From Hyposmocoma kahamanoa (taxonomy: Eukaryota > Arthropoda > Insecta > Lepidoptera > Cosmopterigidae), in NCBI RefSeq assembly GCF_003589595.1, contig NW_020653766.1, forward strand, positions 3,465,082 to 3,529,081: a DNA stretch of 64,000 nt. Reading direction: 5' to 3'. A program made the position numbers and the translations under genes. Below, one piece after another: positions 12,483-23,361 of the stretch; within the stretch, counting starts at the first letter, position 1; each line of letters begins with the position of its first letter. Below the pieces are notes generated by a model. The model was not told the DNA's origin. It did no database searches and saw only the letters and a list, made by a program, of their open reading frames with translations.

Positions 12483-12911
12483 TTAAATATTTTCGAAAAA
12501 ATGAAGAAGAAAGAGATTACTATCTAGCAAGAAGACCGCTGTTTGTACCCGTCTTTTTGCCTTCTGTTTTTGTTTTGTTATGTATTGTTTTTATATTTGT
12601 GTCGATTGTTGTACCAGACGACCGATATGTCAATCAATTATTTGTAAATTTGGATACAAAGAAAATGTCATTTGTGAACGTTCCTAAATGCAATGAGATA
12701 AAGTTGTTCACGGTTCTTGCAACATTAGACAGCTGATAATTGGCGTTTTGATAATGTTATCTGCAAAGCCATATCGCAGACACCATCTGTGTTTTATTTA
12801 AAGAAAGAAACCTTTATTCAGCTATTCACAAACATAAAATATTGATTCAAATTGAAATCATATATTCCAAGCTATTAAAATCTATATAACTCTAAGAATA
12901 TAAAATCAAAA

Positions 12912-13130
12912 ACTGCCTCCGTGGCCGAACGGTTACCATGCCGGACTGCCACGCAGAGGTCCCAGGTTCGATTCCCGGGCCGGGAGAAATATTTGTATGG
13001 CCTAGATTTATTTCTCTCGTGAGTTTGGGTGTAATTTGTGGTTGTCTATGTGTGTCCATGGCACCCGCGACACAGGATTTCCCTAGTGCGGGGCTATGTC
13101 GAGTGTGTGCGTTATTAAAAAAAAAAAAAG
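12912..13130 (+). mobile_element. SINE family A, full-length copy
   Basis: The best copy in the window: head ACTGCCTCCGTGGCCGAACG, B box GGTTCGATTCC, body GGCCTAGATTTATTTCTCTC and a poly-A tail. The head resembles a tRNA through the B box only, so it is not a functional tRNA gene. An ACCGACTTC repeat follows directly. Confidence 0.8.
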
Positions 13131-13133
13131 TTA

Positions 13134-13400
13134 AAAAATACGTTTTTAACTGATTTCAAAAATTCGACTGTATTTTTTTTTGTAAAGTACGCGATAACTA
13201 ATTGAGAACCGTTTTCGATGTCATTTTTTTGTTAGAAAGAGGGTACTTCATTATTAGTCCCATTTAAATTTGAAAAAAGTATTCCATCTCTAAACCTGGT
13301 GAAGTATCCAATTTCGCGCACTTTCCGGTAATCGATTTCAATGAAACTTACTTAGCAAATAGATGTAATACCTCTAACTTTTAAGGTCGGTTTTTAGTAC
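13134..13400 (+). repeat. ACCGACTTC repeat, + orientation
   Basis: A diverged copy directly following the poly-A of the SINE at 12912-13130, running from TTTTTAACTGATTTC to AAGGTCGGTTTTTAGTACTC. Confidence 0.65.
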
Positions 13401-13634
13401 TCTGTACTGAAATTATTAAAGTATAACTTTGATAAAATTCCAAAACGATCAAGCTAGTCAGATTGATTGTTTTCATGCAGATTGATTCTTTTGTTAACAA
13501 ATGTCACAAAATCATTGAAATAACATTTTGCCAAAGAAAATAAAGCTTTTTCATTCAGTAAGGATAAATATTCATTTTTCATTTATTTATAGTATTGTTC
13601 GCGTTTTATTTTGATACATATAATCGGCTTCGCA

Positions 13635-13932
13635 GATGCTGATTTTTTACCTTAAGGCTCGACTCACACTGGCGCAGAGTCGAAGCGTCGCGACGGGTCA
13701 TGTTTTTCGCCTATAGCATATTCATCTCTATTTTCCCATTATTAAGGTACATATTTGTGTTTTGCAAGTATGGAATCGAGTGCCGACGCGCGTCACTTGG
13801 GCGCCGTGAGGCGTCAGACGCCGACCACACTGTGATCCCGTCTCCAAGCAGTGTAGTTGAAAAACAGGATGCGACGCGACGCTTCGACTCTGACCCAGTG
13901 TGAGTTGAGCCTTAAGGTAAAAAATCAGCATC
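13635..13932. mobile_element. Inverted-repeat element with 60-bp arms
   Basis: The left arm GATGCTGATTTTTTACCTTA and the right arm TAAGGTAAAAAATCAGCATC pair. Pairing continues through GACTCACACTGG and GTCGAAGCGTCGCGA. The open frames across it on both strands are by-products of the arms. Confidence 0.65.
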
Positions 13933-14055
13933 AACCCTGCTACATACAAACGTAGCTGTGCTGCTTGTATGTGTGCAAGCCCACCGCGCACCTTGTATGG
14001 ACGCAAACATTCGCATAACCTCGTGGCGCACTCGCGTTGCACATCGCAGGTATAC

Positions 14056-14282
14056 CAAATAACCACACTTTCCCCTATGTGGATTATTCTATTTTTGGAA
14101 GGCTAAAATTTCGGTCACGATATGCCACGGGAGCCTCTCTCGTGGAACCTCATTTACATGTCACGTACACCGTAATTTCTTTTTTCGCTGCCTGTCTTGC
14201 CATTTCAGATTGAAGTCGACCCGTGGTGATCGATAAAGACCACTTTGAAAATCATCGTCCTAGACTTAAAGTATTTTTGCAT
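14056..14282 (+). repeat. Direct repeat copy 2 (partner 12261-12482)
   Basis: Same sequence 1.8 kb downstream. Just beyond it, 14325-14395 is an inverted copy of 12805-12890 (TATTCACAAACATAAAATAT). The unit is an interspersed element of unknown class or a local duplication. Confidence 0.8.
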
Positions 14283-16539
14283 GCAAGAAGAAAGAAATTA
14301 AAATTATATTAAATTATAAAAATTAGATTGGAATATATGATTTCAATTTGAATCAATATTTTATGTTTGTGAATAGCTGAATAAAGGTTTCTGTCTTTAA
14401 TGTAATGAAAGAATTGAAGCGGTCGTTTGGTGTTTAAAAAATAACGTCAAATAGTAAACGTGTTTATTGTTATGTTTGTACTTGTTTGGACAAAAATGCA
14501 TACAATTTAGAATTGTTCATTTCTACTTCATAATCATACTCCATAATCAAACCACCAATCCGCGATGCTGATACAAATATATCAATAAATAGGTAAATGC
14601 CTACTACATTTAAAAAAATATGTTATTTCAATATAGACAAGAATACTGTGATAAACACTTTAATTTTTTCAAATTACGTTTACGATCTGTAGGTACACTT
14701 AAGATTTAAATCCAAGTCTATGCCGCTTACGATACGTACGATCCATAGAACAAGGTGTCAAGCTTGACAACACTAAAATAATAATGTAACAACCCTACGG
14801 TTTGAACGAAGTGTAGGCATTTATGCGCAGAACAGAGGAAGTTGCCGTACTACTTGCTTTTACTATACTATGCTTTTACTAACGGATACATTTTCTTTGA
14901 AATTATTCCCACCTTCTTCGGTCGACTAGAAAATTCAGAACACTCCATCCTTATGTCAGTGATATATCATCCATACTCACGAAGCGCCTTACTTCCTCCT
15001 TCCCAATGCGTACGTGAAAGGAATGGAATACACAACTGAGTTTTCCGAGAGCTAAAATTTAGGGTTAGCTAGAGTGAATGCATTTTTTTTTAAAACAAAC
15101 GCGTATCATACTGCCCTCCTTGTCCTAACTAAACTCACCTTATATGTTCGCCATTGTATCTGCGTTCCGGTTTCGTTAGGATATACAGTGATTACACCGT
15201 GTAGTAATTAGTGTATAACCTCAATTTTACTATATATTTTTTCCAAAGTAAAGGATTCAATACTTTCAATGTTATGCAGAATCGACCTAAGTCATTTGAG
15301 GTTGTATAGACTCCTAACGTAAGTTCATCCAGGGAAACACTGTCACTTTACCTATTCCTGCCGCCAAGCTGTCATGTGAGCATTACTACGCAGTATCTGA
15401 TTTTGAATGATAAGGGCGCGTTTAACTGACACGAATTTCATAACGCTCTACTAACTACTACTAACGCTTTCATCAACGCTCACCTCGCGCGGCCGCCGCG
15501 CAACGACCGCGTGCGTAATTGTCATGGCAAAATACGCTCTATTTGTTTAACTTAAATTAGCGTCCCGGGCACTCTCGATGTCCGTCCGACAACCGTCCGA
15601 AACAATTACTGTCAAATAAGTAATATTCGACAAAATTAAAAGACAAGTATCCAGTATGAAGCTTCATTCGCATCACGGCTTGAATTTGGTCGACCGAGTG
15701 GCGGCCGCGCGGTTGTATTATGCAGAGGAATTTAAATATTGTTGCTTAGTAAATAGAATTCAGATTCGATGTACATGAACGCATGGTAAATGGGCCGCGC
15801 GAAAACTTTCGCCTCGTGTAACTGGGCGCTTAGGGTGCTGGTGAAATTACATTCACTTGTCAATTTACGTCTCAGGGTGACAGCCACTGTAGCAGTGCCC
15901 TTAAGATCTTTGCAATTAAATTTCTTACCATCAGACGCAAGACTTGTTCGTCATGTCACTTGTTATTATAAAAAAAAACATCATGCCAATATGATTATAG
16001 CTTCTCGATCGAATCGATACTACCTAAGTTCGAATTTAATTTTTTCCCCTAAGTAGGGTTCATTTTGCTAGGATCCAGCAGCAGGAACACTGGCTTTATA
16101 TCAGATTTTTTTTACAAACGAAATAAAGCTATTTGAAAAATGTATATAGTAGGTATATACGTTGTATTTACTTCAGTTGATATAAAAAATCATTGGTATA
16201 ATATTCTAGGGTCAGCGGACTAAAGCGCATAAGTCAAAAAAGTGCTTCCTTTATTAATGTATAATTATATATTTTTTTTGTGTTGTTTATAATGTTGGAA
16301 GATGTGAAGAGAATGGTAAATTTGAAAAATACGCCTCTAGAATAAAGTTATAAATTTATGGAGTAACAAATGAATTTGACTTATGTGCTTTGATGTATTA
16401 ATTTACATGGAGTTGTTGGATTTTGACTTGTGTGCTTTAGCTAGTTTTCTTGTACAATTTCAAGTGTTTTTTTTTATCATGAAATTGTTTAGGAATCATG
16501 ATTTCTCACCGTATAGTAAATCAATGTGTTATACACTAA

Positions 16540-16975
16540 ATTTTTAACCGACTTCGAGAAAAAGAGGAGGTTCTCAATTCGGCTGGTTTTTTTTGTATAT
16601 ATGTTACGCGATAACTCCGGTATTTGTGAACCGATTTTTATGATCCTTTTTTTGTTGGTCCCATTTAATTTTGAAGAAAATCATCCACCTCTAAAAGTGG
16701 CTGTTCACGCATGAAGATTCATTTTTATAAACAGCGCCTAAATTTTATTATAAGGAGCAATTATTTTAATAGTTGATTTTGCTATTCTCCAATTCAAGGC
16801 GTTTTTCTCTCTCAATATACTTTGAGTAGTGAGAACCGATTTTCATTATCTCCTGTGTCAAGTCCCGTATGCGAACTAGGGGATGAATCCGGGTTTGCGC
16901 ACTTTCCGGTAACCGATTTCAGTAAAACTTGGTAATTATATGTAATTCCACGTACTTTTGAAAGTGATTAGTTCA
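16540..16975 (+). repeat. ACCGACTTC repeat, long subtype
   Basis: It contains the standard body plus an extra segment (about 16715-16860) with GGCGTTTTTCTCTCTC and CTTTGAGTAGTGAGAACCGA. The same segment occurs in the copy at 48720-49188, so it defines a subfamily. Confidence 0.65.
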
Positions 16976-17186
16976 ACACTTTCAATGTTATGCAGAATCA
17001 AATTAAAGCCTGTTTGTATAGACTCTTAAGTCGTATGTGTCACTACAGACGATGTTATTTAAGATCAAACTGTTATTTTAATACAGATAAATAAACTCTT
17101 TATTAACATCATTACTTATTATATTTAAAAAATCTGCAATAAAAAATATAGACTAAACATAGTCAGTCATTGCTCTGGTACTCTTA

Positions 17187-17369
17187 GGGTCGTATTCCAG
17201 AACTCTACTCAATGCTCAAGTCAGGATTTGAGCAGACTTGAGTATGATTTCAAGCACTGGAAATACGACCCTAATGGCAAGGACTTGAGTATGATTTTCA
17301 GTGCTCAACTGCTCACTGCAATACTCAAGTCCTGACTTGAGCATTGAGTAGAGTTCTGGAATACGACCC
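17187..17369. mobile_element. PIF/Harbinger-like MITE, family M3 copy 1
   Basis: A 183-bp palindromic element with long inverted ends starting GGGTCGTATTCCAGAACTC. It is flanked by TTA on both sides (17184-17186 and 17370-17372). A GGG start plus a TTA target fits PIF/Harbinger. Midway, GGAAATACGACCCTAA resembles a further element end, suggesting a composite origin. Confidence 0.8.
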
Positions 17370-17805
17370 TTAGTACATGAGAAGTAACTACTTAGTTTAA
17401 GACCACATTGTATGTGTGGCTGTCTGTCACATTACAAACAATAGTTTCACAATAAAACCGTCGTTTTCCTTAAAATTCAAATAGCAACGAAGCTTGGATT
17501 TTGGAAAATTGTTCAATATGAGTTTGCATACTAAACACTTAATTGTAATGTTTATTCTTAAATTGTCCTCAAGTCGTTGCCCTAAACTAAACCCCTTATC
17601 ATTGTTTGTTCGTGCTCCAATCAATATTGTAGAAATTTCCGTGAATGAACATACTTATTTACAACGCGTCTACAAGCTAATATAAAAACGTAAGCGTATT
17701 GTGTACATTAAAACAAAACAAATACGTAAATTTTTATTGAATTGATTGATATTCAATTATTTTTTAAGTGATATTACTCCACTAGTTTGTTATAATTATT
17801 AATAC

Positions 17806-18175
17806 GAAGATGCGGCCGGATTCGACCTGACGTCTTCTAGCAAACCGTGCCAGACGTAGTGATAGTGAACTAGTCGTCTGTCTGGCGGTAAGCGACACGC
17901 CTATCCATAACAGTTACAATGCCACTCAGAGCTTTAAATCGCAAAGATCTTGTGCCACGGCTCCCGTCACTCGTGTACCTGTAGTTTCCTCAACACACTT
18001 ATCTTTCAAAACCGGAACGAGTAACGCTCTTGTATGCTGGCAGTACTTCTATGATTGCGCTCTTTCGCTAGGAGCAGAAGCGTCTCACTCGCTGCCCTTT
18101 AGATCTTTACAGTCACTGCTCCGAGTGGCTTTGCAATTTGTAGAATTCGTCCAGTCACTTGATATTATAAAAGAA
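17806..18175 (-). repeat. Interspersed repeat family E, long copy with tRNA-like motif
   Basis: Besides the family E body it has GGATTCGACC and ACCGTGCCAGACG at the left end, the complement of a tRNA-like B-box region. Similar tRNA-like tags occur at 5210-5275 and 61825-61865. Confidence 0.45.
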
Positions 18176-18487
18176 AATCCAATACTGCCCTTTAATTAGC
18201 GTACAAGGTTAAGGCTGAGAATGTTGAGATGAATAAGGAATATGTCTAATAATATACATAATATTTAATTCATAATTAATATTGATATCGCACTGCTATT
18301 ACAATACTGTTGTAACTCAAAATACGTGAAATTCAAGATTATACCATTTCTGAATGTCAAATTTATTTCTCTACACGTCAATAAAATTGTCGTTACAATA
18401 TTGTAAGAAACCATTAAAATATATCTATTTAACCCAAAATGAGACAAACGTTTTGTGAGTTACTTCTGGACAAAACAGTTCTTGCTC

Positions 18488-18555
18488 AAAAATATGAAAT
18501 TATTTTTTACTACTTTTATAAAAATAAAAGTAGTAAAAAATAATTTCATATTTTT
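18488..18555. repeat. Perfect 32-bp inverted repeat with 4-nt loop
   Basis: The left arm AAAAATATGAAATTATTTTT continues TACTACTTTTAT. The right arm (18524-18555) is its exact complement, separated by AAAA. On either strand it would fold into a long hairpin. Confidence 0.9.
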
Positions 18556-18828
18556 GAAATTATTTTTCATATTTAAAAAAATATACTTCTAATTTTATTT
18601 TATTTATTTTATTTATTTATTTTAAACACTAAGAATATTACAAAAATATATATACATCACACCCTTAAACCTACATTGGTTTGTCCATAATTGGCAAGTA
18701 AGAGTTGTTTAGATGTCTAATAAATTATAATTTAATATTTCACGGGAACTGAGTATTTCAGCTATTTTGTATAAATTCACTTTTTGAGTTAATACGCCAT
18801 ATGTATTAGCAGTGCGATATGTTTAATA

Positions 18829-19035
18829 AACTGCCTCTGTGGCCGAAAGGTTACCATGCCCGACTGCCACGCAGAAGTCACGGGTTCGATTCCCGAGCCG
18901 GGTGAAACATTTGTATGCCTTACATTTATTTCTCTCGTGCGTTTGGGTATAATTTATGGCTGTCTATGTTCATGGCACCCGCGATACAGGGTTTCCCGCA
19001 CTAGGGAAGGTTATGAGTGTGCATATTATGTTAAA
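18829..19035 (+). mobile_element. SINE family A copy
   Basis: Head ACTGCCTCTGTGGCCGAAAG, B box GGTTCGATTCC and the family body. The tail runs directly into the truncated gag-like fragment, so the two may have been inserted next to each other. Confidence 0.75.
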
Positions 19036-19059
19036 TTCTATTATTACAAAAGAACAATT

Positions 19060-19452
19060 AATATAAACGGAAACTCATCTCTGGAGCTGTGTCGTCAGTA
19101 CCACCGAGAGGAGTAGACTAGTGCGACGAGGACGGCTTCAAAAAGGTGGAAAAGAAAAAGAAGTACACTAGCCGTAAACCTTAGTGGCACCGCCCCGACT
19201 GGCCCTAACCATCTATTGCGTCCAGCGGTACCGACGACGTTGCTATACGTGTCACGACTTCATTACTCCACAAAGTCTGCGGATATCGTGGAGTACATAC
19301 GAGTGAAAGCCAAAGTTGCCCTGAGGTTCGAGCAGTTGGAGTCCTGCCACAAGGTGAATTTTAATTCATTTATGATGAGAGTACCAACTCAACATCTGTC
19401 GACCTCCATGAAGGAGGACTTTTGGCCGAAGGGTATCTATCATGTTTTCTGA
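19060..19452 (+). pseudogene. Non-LTR retrotransposon gag-like fragment (5' truncated)
   Basis: Reading the last part in one frame gives HYSTKSADIVEYIRVKAKVA, LRFEQLESCHKVNFNSFMMR and VPTQHLSTSMKEDFWPKGIY before TGA at 19452. The pattern (DIVEYIRxK, NFNSF-RVP, FWPKGI) resembles the C-terminal domain of ORF1/gag-like proteins in lepidopteran non-LTR elements. The part before about 19215 is frame-broken. It is followed by a short 3' UTR and A/T-rich tail ending near 19620, as in a retroposed copy. A SINE lies immediately upstream. Confidence 0.5.
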
Positions 19453-19678
19453 GGACGGCTATCGGACACCCACGTTGCGTCACACGTCGCGGTCCATACG
19501 TGTAAATAAATAAATAGTTTTCATCATATTATTATGTATGTTAGTCCATAAGGTACGTGTTTTATGGGTCTGTTGTGACCTGAAAATAAATTAATAAATA
19601 AAAAATAAAATAAATAAATAATTATTGTCACTAAATTTTTTGCCAACAAATACACAATGAGCAATACTTGCCTGTAAT
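19453..19678 (+). other. 3' UTR and A-rich tail of the gag-like retroelement
   Basis: The segment contains CCTGAAAATAAATTAATAAATAAA-type low-complexity sequence typical of retroelement tails. It abuts the 8-bp target duplication of the MITE at 19679. Confidence 0.4.
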
Positions 19679-20057
19679 CTTAGAATAATAACGCATAGAA
19701 TGGATAGTTTCATATCAAACGAACTGTCACAAGTGAGGCCGAAATCAAATTCATGTAGGCTAGTTTTAGTAGCAGGTTAATTTTCGGTTTTAGTGAATAT
19801 TTATATAAAAATACAAGTTGAAACGCGTTACTTCCTTGTGGAATGTGATGTTAGTATCTATTTTATGTTTGTCTGATCTATTTTTACACTCATTTAATGC
19901 ACACTTCGTCATTTTTAGCTAAAATTCTTGATCTGTTCGCGGTGCAAGTTGACCTTGAGCACTGAAGGCCCGCCCGCTCGTGTAGGCCCTTTGGGCGCGC
20001 TTCAATTTGCCTCACTTAGCGTGTGCAGACTAGGTTTCTATGCGTTGTTATTCTAAG
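19679..20057 (+). mobile_element. hAT-like MITE, family M1 copy 2
   Basis: A 379-bp copy of the element at 548-925 with the same terminal inverted repeats. It is flanked by a perfect 8-bp duplication CCTGTAAT (19671-19678 and 20058-20065), which fixes the boundaries exactly. An 8-bp duplication fits hAT or P superfamily transposition. Confidence 0.88.
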
Positions 20058-20116
20058 CCTGTAATAATGTTCAGGCTTTAGTAAATGGAAGAAGATTGGA
20101 ATTAATTTAAGTGTTT

Positions 20117-20335
20117 ACGGCCTCCGTGATCGCGTGGCTTGCACACCGGTTTACATGGTGTCACCATCTCATCTCATCAGTGTAGAAAACTAACTTTTCT
20201 ATATTGTCTCGGGTCTGGGTGTTTGTGGTACCGTCGTTGTTTCCGATTTCCATAGCACAAGTGCTTTAGCTACTTACTTTGCGATCACAGCAACGTATGT
20301 GATTTTATCTAATATTTATTTATTTTATTTATTCA
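20117..20335 (+). mobile_element. tRNA-derived SINE, family B copy 2
   Basis: Head ACGGCCTCCGTGATCGCGTG with a damaged B box, but the same body (AGTGTAGAAAACTAACTTTT) and a longer middle containing GTTTCCGATTTCCATAGCAC. It ends in (ATTT)n. Confidence 0.7.
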
Positions 20336-20339
20336 GATT

Positions 20340-21630
20340 TTTTTCATATGCTGTGCCCTTACAGGATAATGATTTTTATTTACATACATATCATAAACTC
20401 CCTATAATGTGTTCAAAAACCGCAAATTACGACCAGCATAAAGGTAAGCTGTTTTGTTAGAACAAATTTCTTATCTGTGAAAATGTTATTATTGTTTCTT
20501 AATAACATCGAATTCGATGTTATATTACATTCAAATTTCGAATATCTCTGAAAAACAAAACAATTTGATTGGACCTCAATTCTAATATCAGTCGAGATGA
20601 ATTTTTATTGGAAATGAAATGTCAATAGCAAAAAATTTTGACATTTTCACACGTTACTTGATATCGAACGATATGATAGTTGGGGCCGATTCTAGTTTGT
20701 CTATGAATTAAAAATAAAAACTACGGTGGTGTGGCATGCGTGAGAAAAGTTTTTATTTGCCGCCATTTCGCCAGTCGTAACATGCAGATCCTGAACACAT
20801 CACAGAGAGCTTATAATATGTGTATAGATAAAGCAGTGTATGTAACTGTACATAATTAGGCCTTAAAACACTCGTGAGACGTTTTTATGAAACTCGCTTG
20901 TCGGTTCGTTTTCATAAACCCTCTCTCGTGTTTTAGTGCCTTACATTATGTAACAGTCTCATAAACTACTATAATTTATGTTACCACCTGGTATAAAGTA
21001 ATAAAAAACAAAGACAACCACACCAGTTACCTGATCTCAAACTAAGTCTAAACATCACGCCACCAAGGTCAATGATAAATCAAGTGCTGGATGCAGCGAC
21101 GAAGTGTCATAAAAACTGTATAATTCATACTTACGTGTTACTTCTTTGTGATTTATCACTTCGAAGTAATGGACTATCTGGTAATAAATGGCCATCACAA
21201 TTACAGCTCGTATTTATGTTGACATAAAATCAATTTGTCAGTTAACCTTGGTTCTTTACTAGGAAATCGATTCCGAAAAATATTACCTCCGCAATTATTC
21301 GCTTTCGCATAACTCACATATCCTGTGTTCTTGGCTAATATTTCGTCGTTTTATGCGCGTTAAAATTTTTGTTCTTACTGCAACTGTTTTTCGATCATTT
21401 AATTTAATTTTTTTTAATTAATTTAATCCATTTAGTTTTTTCTTTTAATTTGTTATACAGGTCTAATTATTGTTTTTCACCATTGACTTTTTTTTTTTTT
21501 TAATCTTTATTTAGTTTCAGGACTTTTATTCTAGAGAACATGCCAGTCCTATCATAGCCTTATTCTATTTGTTACACATTTTTTTTTTTTTTTTAATACA
21601 GTTCTAAATTTTATTACAGTTATTACACGT
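20340..21630. other. No supported gene
   Basis: AT-rich with a family C-like fragment near 21005-21060 and T-rich runs at 21487-21595 adjoining the - strand non-LTR fragment. Confidence 0.5.
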
Positions 21631-21634
21631 ACAA

Positions 21635-21850
21635 CTAACGATGATTTACCATGTCACACAACATTTTCGTGTAATTGGATAAGGGTTCTGACAGTATTTC
21701 TTGAAAAAAACTAATGTTGGAGCGGTTTAGTTGTAATGTAGTCAACAATAGGTGTCGCTGGCCTTCGTTCTTGGTACATTCCGCCAACAAGTGTTGAACG
21801 TCTTCAATTTTATTGCAAGATTCACAATTTGGTGAATCAGTTTTTTTCAT
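21635..21850 (-). pseudogene. Non-LTR retrotransposon C-terminal fragment (zinc-knuckle end)
   Basis: The 71-residue frame reads MKKTDSPNCESCNKIEDVQH, LLAECTKNEGQR and ends LCDMVNHR. C-x2-C-x7-H-x4-C followed by a helical tail is the usual C-terminus downstream of reverse transcriptase/RNase H in Jockey/I-type elements. Upstream protein is absent, so the copy is truncated. Its right edge is next to the MITE starting at 21864. T-rich stretches on the + strand at 21487-21595 are probably its A-rich 3' end. Confidence 0.6.
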
Positions 21851-21863
21851 GAGGTACCCAAAC

Positions 21864-22149
21864 CATTGACTTACAATTATATGGACGTCGGGTCCGCGCT
21901 GAAAAGTGTCCGAACTTATAGGGCGTTAAAATCGTAAACAGAGCGTCATTCCCGCTTTAGTCTTCGTTTGTTCGACTGACAGCGAAGCAAGCAAAATTAG
22001 ACAGTACTGCGATGACATTACAATTTAAATTCAACGGTTTAGCTTTTTCATATTCCTTTACATGTCACTACGTTTAAATAGGTTGACTTGGGACATTTTT
22101 TTCGCGGTTTTTGTATTAGACCCGTCGTCCATTTATTTGTAAGTCAATG
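21864..22149 (-). mobile_element. MITE family M2 copy 1 (no matching duplication)
   Basis: A 286-bp copy with CATTGACTTACAA / TTGTAAGTCAATG ends, in reverse orientation to the copies at 23078, 31852 and 57121. The flanking octamers ACCCAAAC and TTATTCAC do not match, unlike every other copy. It sits 14 bp from a non-LTR fragment. Internal sequence otherwise aligns end to end with the family. Confidence 0.85.
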
Positions 22150-22374
22150 TTATTCACTTAAATTTTATTTTGTTTAAGTAGGAACTGTTACACTGTCCGT
22201 TTCACATTTTGGATGACATTGTACGTCGAGTAACTCTAACCCTCGAGATACAGGTTACCACCTAGTTCAGGTGTGGACTGTATCGCCACCTATTTAGACA
22301 CTGTTGTACGAAGCCTGTTTAACAATAATCCGTGTAATATGTTCTATTTTTATGTACAATAAATTATTATTAAG

Positions 22375-22571
22375 ACTCGTGTTCGAGACTACTACCTGTG
22401 CGAATGTGGTTTGGCAGAAGGTTCCGTCGAGCACCTGTTTTTTTACTGTACTCGTATCGTCTCTCCTCTGTTTGATATCCTCCCACCTAAAATCCCCCGT
22501 CCCGTTCATACCAACTTCCCCCTAACGTTAGTCCATTCTCCCGTTGTGCACGTGCTGCGTAAATTTATTTA
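22375..22571 (+). pseudogene. Non-LTR retrotransposon C-terminal fragment
   Basis: Frame 22378 reads RVRDYYLCECGLAEGSVEHL, FFYCTRIVSPLFDILPPKIP and ends VVHVLRKFI before TAA at 22569. C-x-C-x7-H-x4-C after EGSVEH is the terminal zinc knuckle of R1/Jockey-like reverse transcriptase proteins. The frame cannot be followed convincingly upstream of 22375, so it is a truncated copy on the strand opposite to the 21635-21850 fragment. Confidence 0.55.
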
Positions 22572-23077
22572 AAAAAAATTGTTTCTGTAAGTCTGTGTAG
22601 GTTCTCTGTCGTTGTACATTTGTAGAATCTCCTCTCAGTGAATTCTGTCGAAATTCACAAGTGAATTTTTGAGTAAAAACGCGTGTGTTCTTCAACTTGA
22701 TATAGGCGAAATTATCGATTACTTCGATGGGGTCATAACAGTCAAAAGAAGAAGAATGCATTAACAGCGAATTTAACTTAGAAATTTTATTAATAGACAT
22801 AACATGGCATTATCAATACTTGTCAATCAATGAATTCAATCAGTTGTTATCAGTGTGCTCATTGAAAACCCATATGTGATAATAAATGTACAGGTGATAA
22901 ATAAACGCTAGATACACTTAACCTTTGGGTTGTGTATTCAGTAACAATTTGTTTTTCATATATCATGTTTGAAATGAAAATTCATTTGCATAAAATATGG
23001 TGAAAATGTAATGGAACACAGTAGAGAGATATAGCTTATATTTTACCACATCTGGTATGCAAAATTATACTTACAGT

Positions 23078-23361
23078 CATTGACTTACAAATAAATGGAC
23101 GACGGGTCTAATACAAAAACCACGAAAAAAATGCCCCAAGTCAACCTATTTAAACGTAGTGACATGTAAAGGAATATGAAAAAGCTAAAACGTTGAATTT
23201 AAATTGTAATGTCGTCGCAGTACTGTCAAATTTTGCTTGCTTCGCTGTCAGTCGAACAAACGAAGACTAAAGCGTGAATGACGCTCTGTATACGATTTTA
23301 ACGCCCTATAAGTTCGGACACTTTAGCGCGGACCCGACGTCCATATAATTGTAAGTCAATG
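23078..23361 (+). mobile_element. MITE family M2 copy 2
   Basis: A 284-bp element with 13-bp perfect terminal inverted repeats CATTGACTTACAA. It is flanked by a perfect 8-bp duplication CTTACAGT (23070-23077 and 23362-23369). The interior is non-coding and includes conserved GGACGACGGGTC near the left end and CCCGACGTCC near the right end. Confidence 0.92.

Noticed and set aside
12446..12736. A 96-codon frame with a hydrophobic segment
   Set aside because: It begins in a repeat and has no recognised family or splice context. The second repeat copy does not preserve the frame. Kept only as an observation.
12912..12975. A tRNA gene suggested by the A and B boxes
   Set aside because: It does not fold into a complete cloverleaf and is followed by a SINE body and poly-A. 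It is a SINE head.
12938..13153. A 71-codon frame
   Set aside because: It lies wholly within a tRNA-derived SINE; the same false frame appears in other copies.
13728..14066. A 112-codon - strand frame
   Set aside because: It spans the right arm of an inverted-repeat element and its loop; no coding signature.
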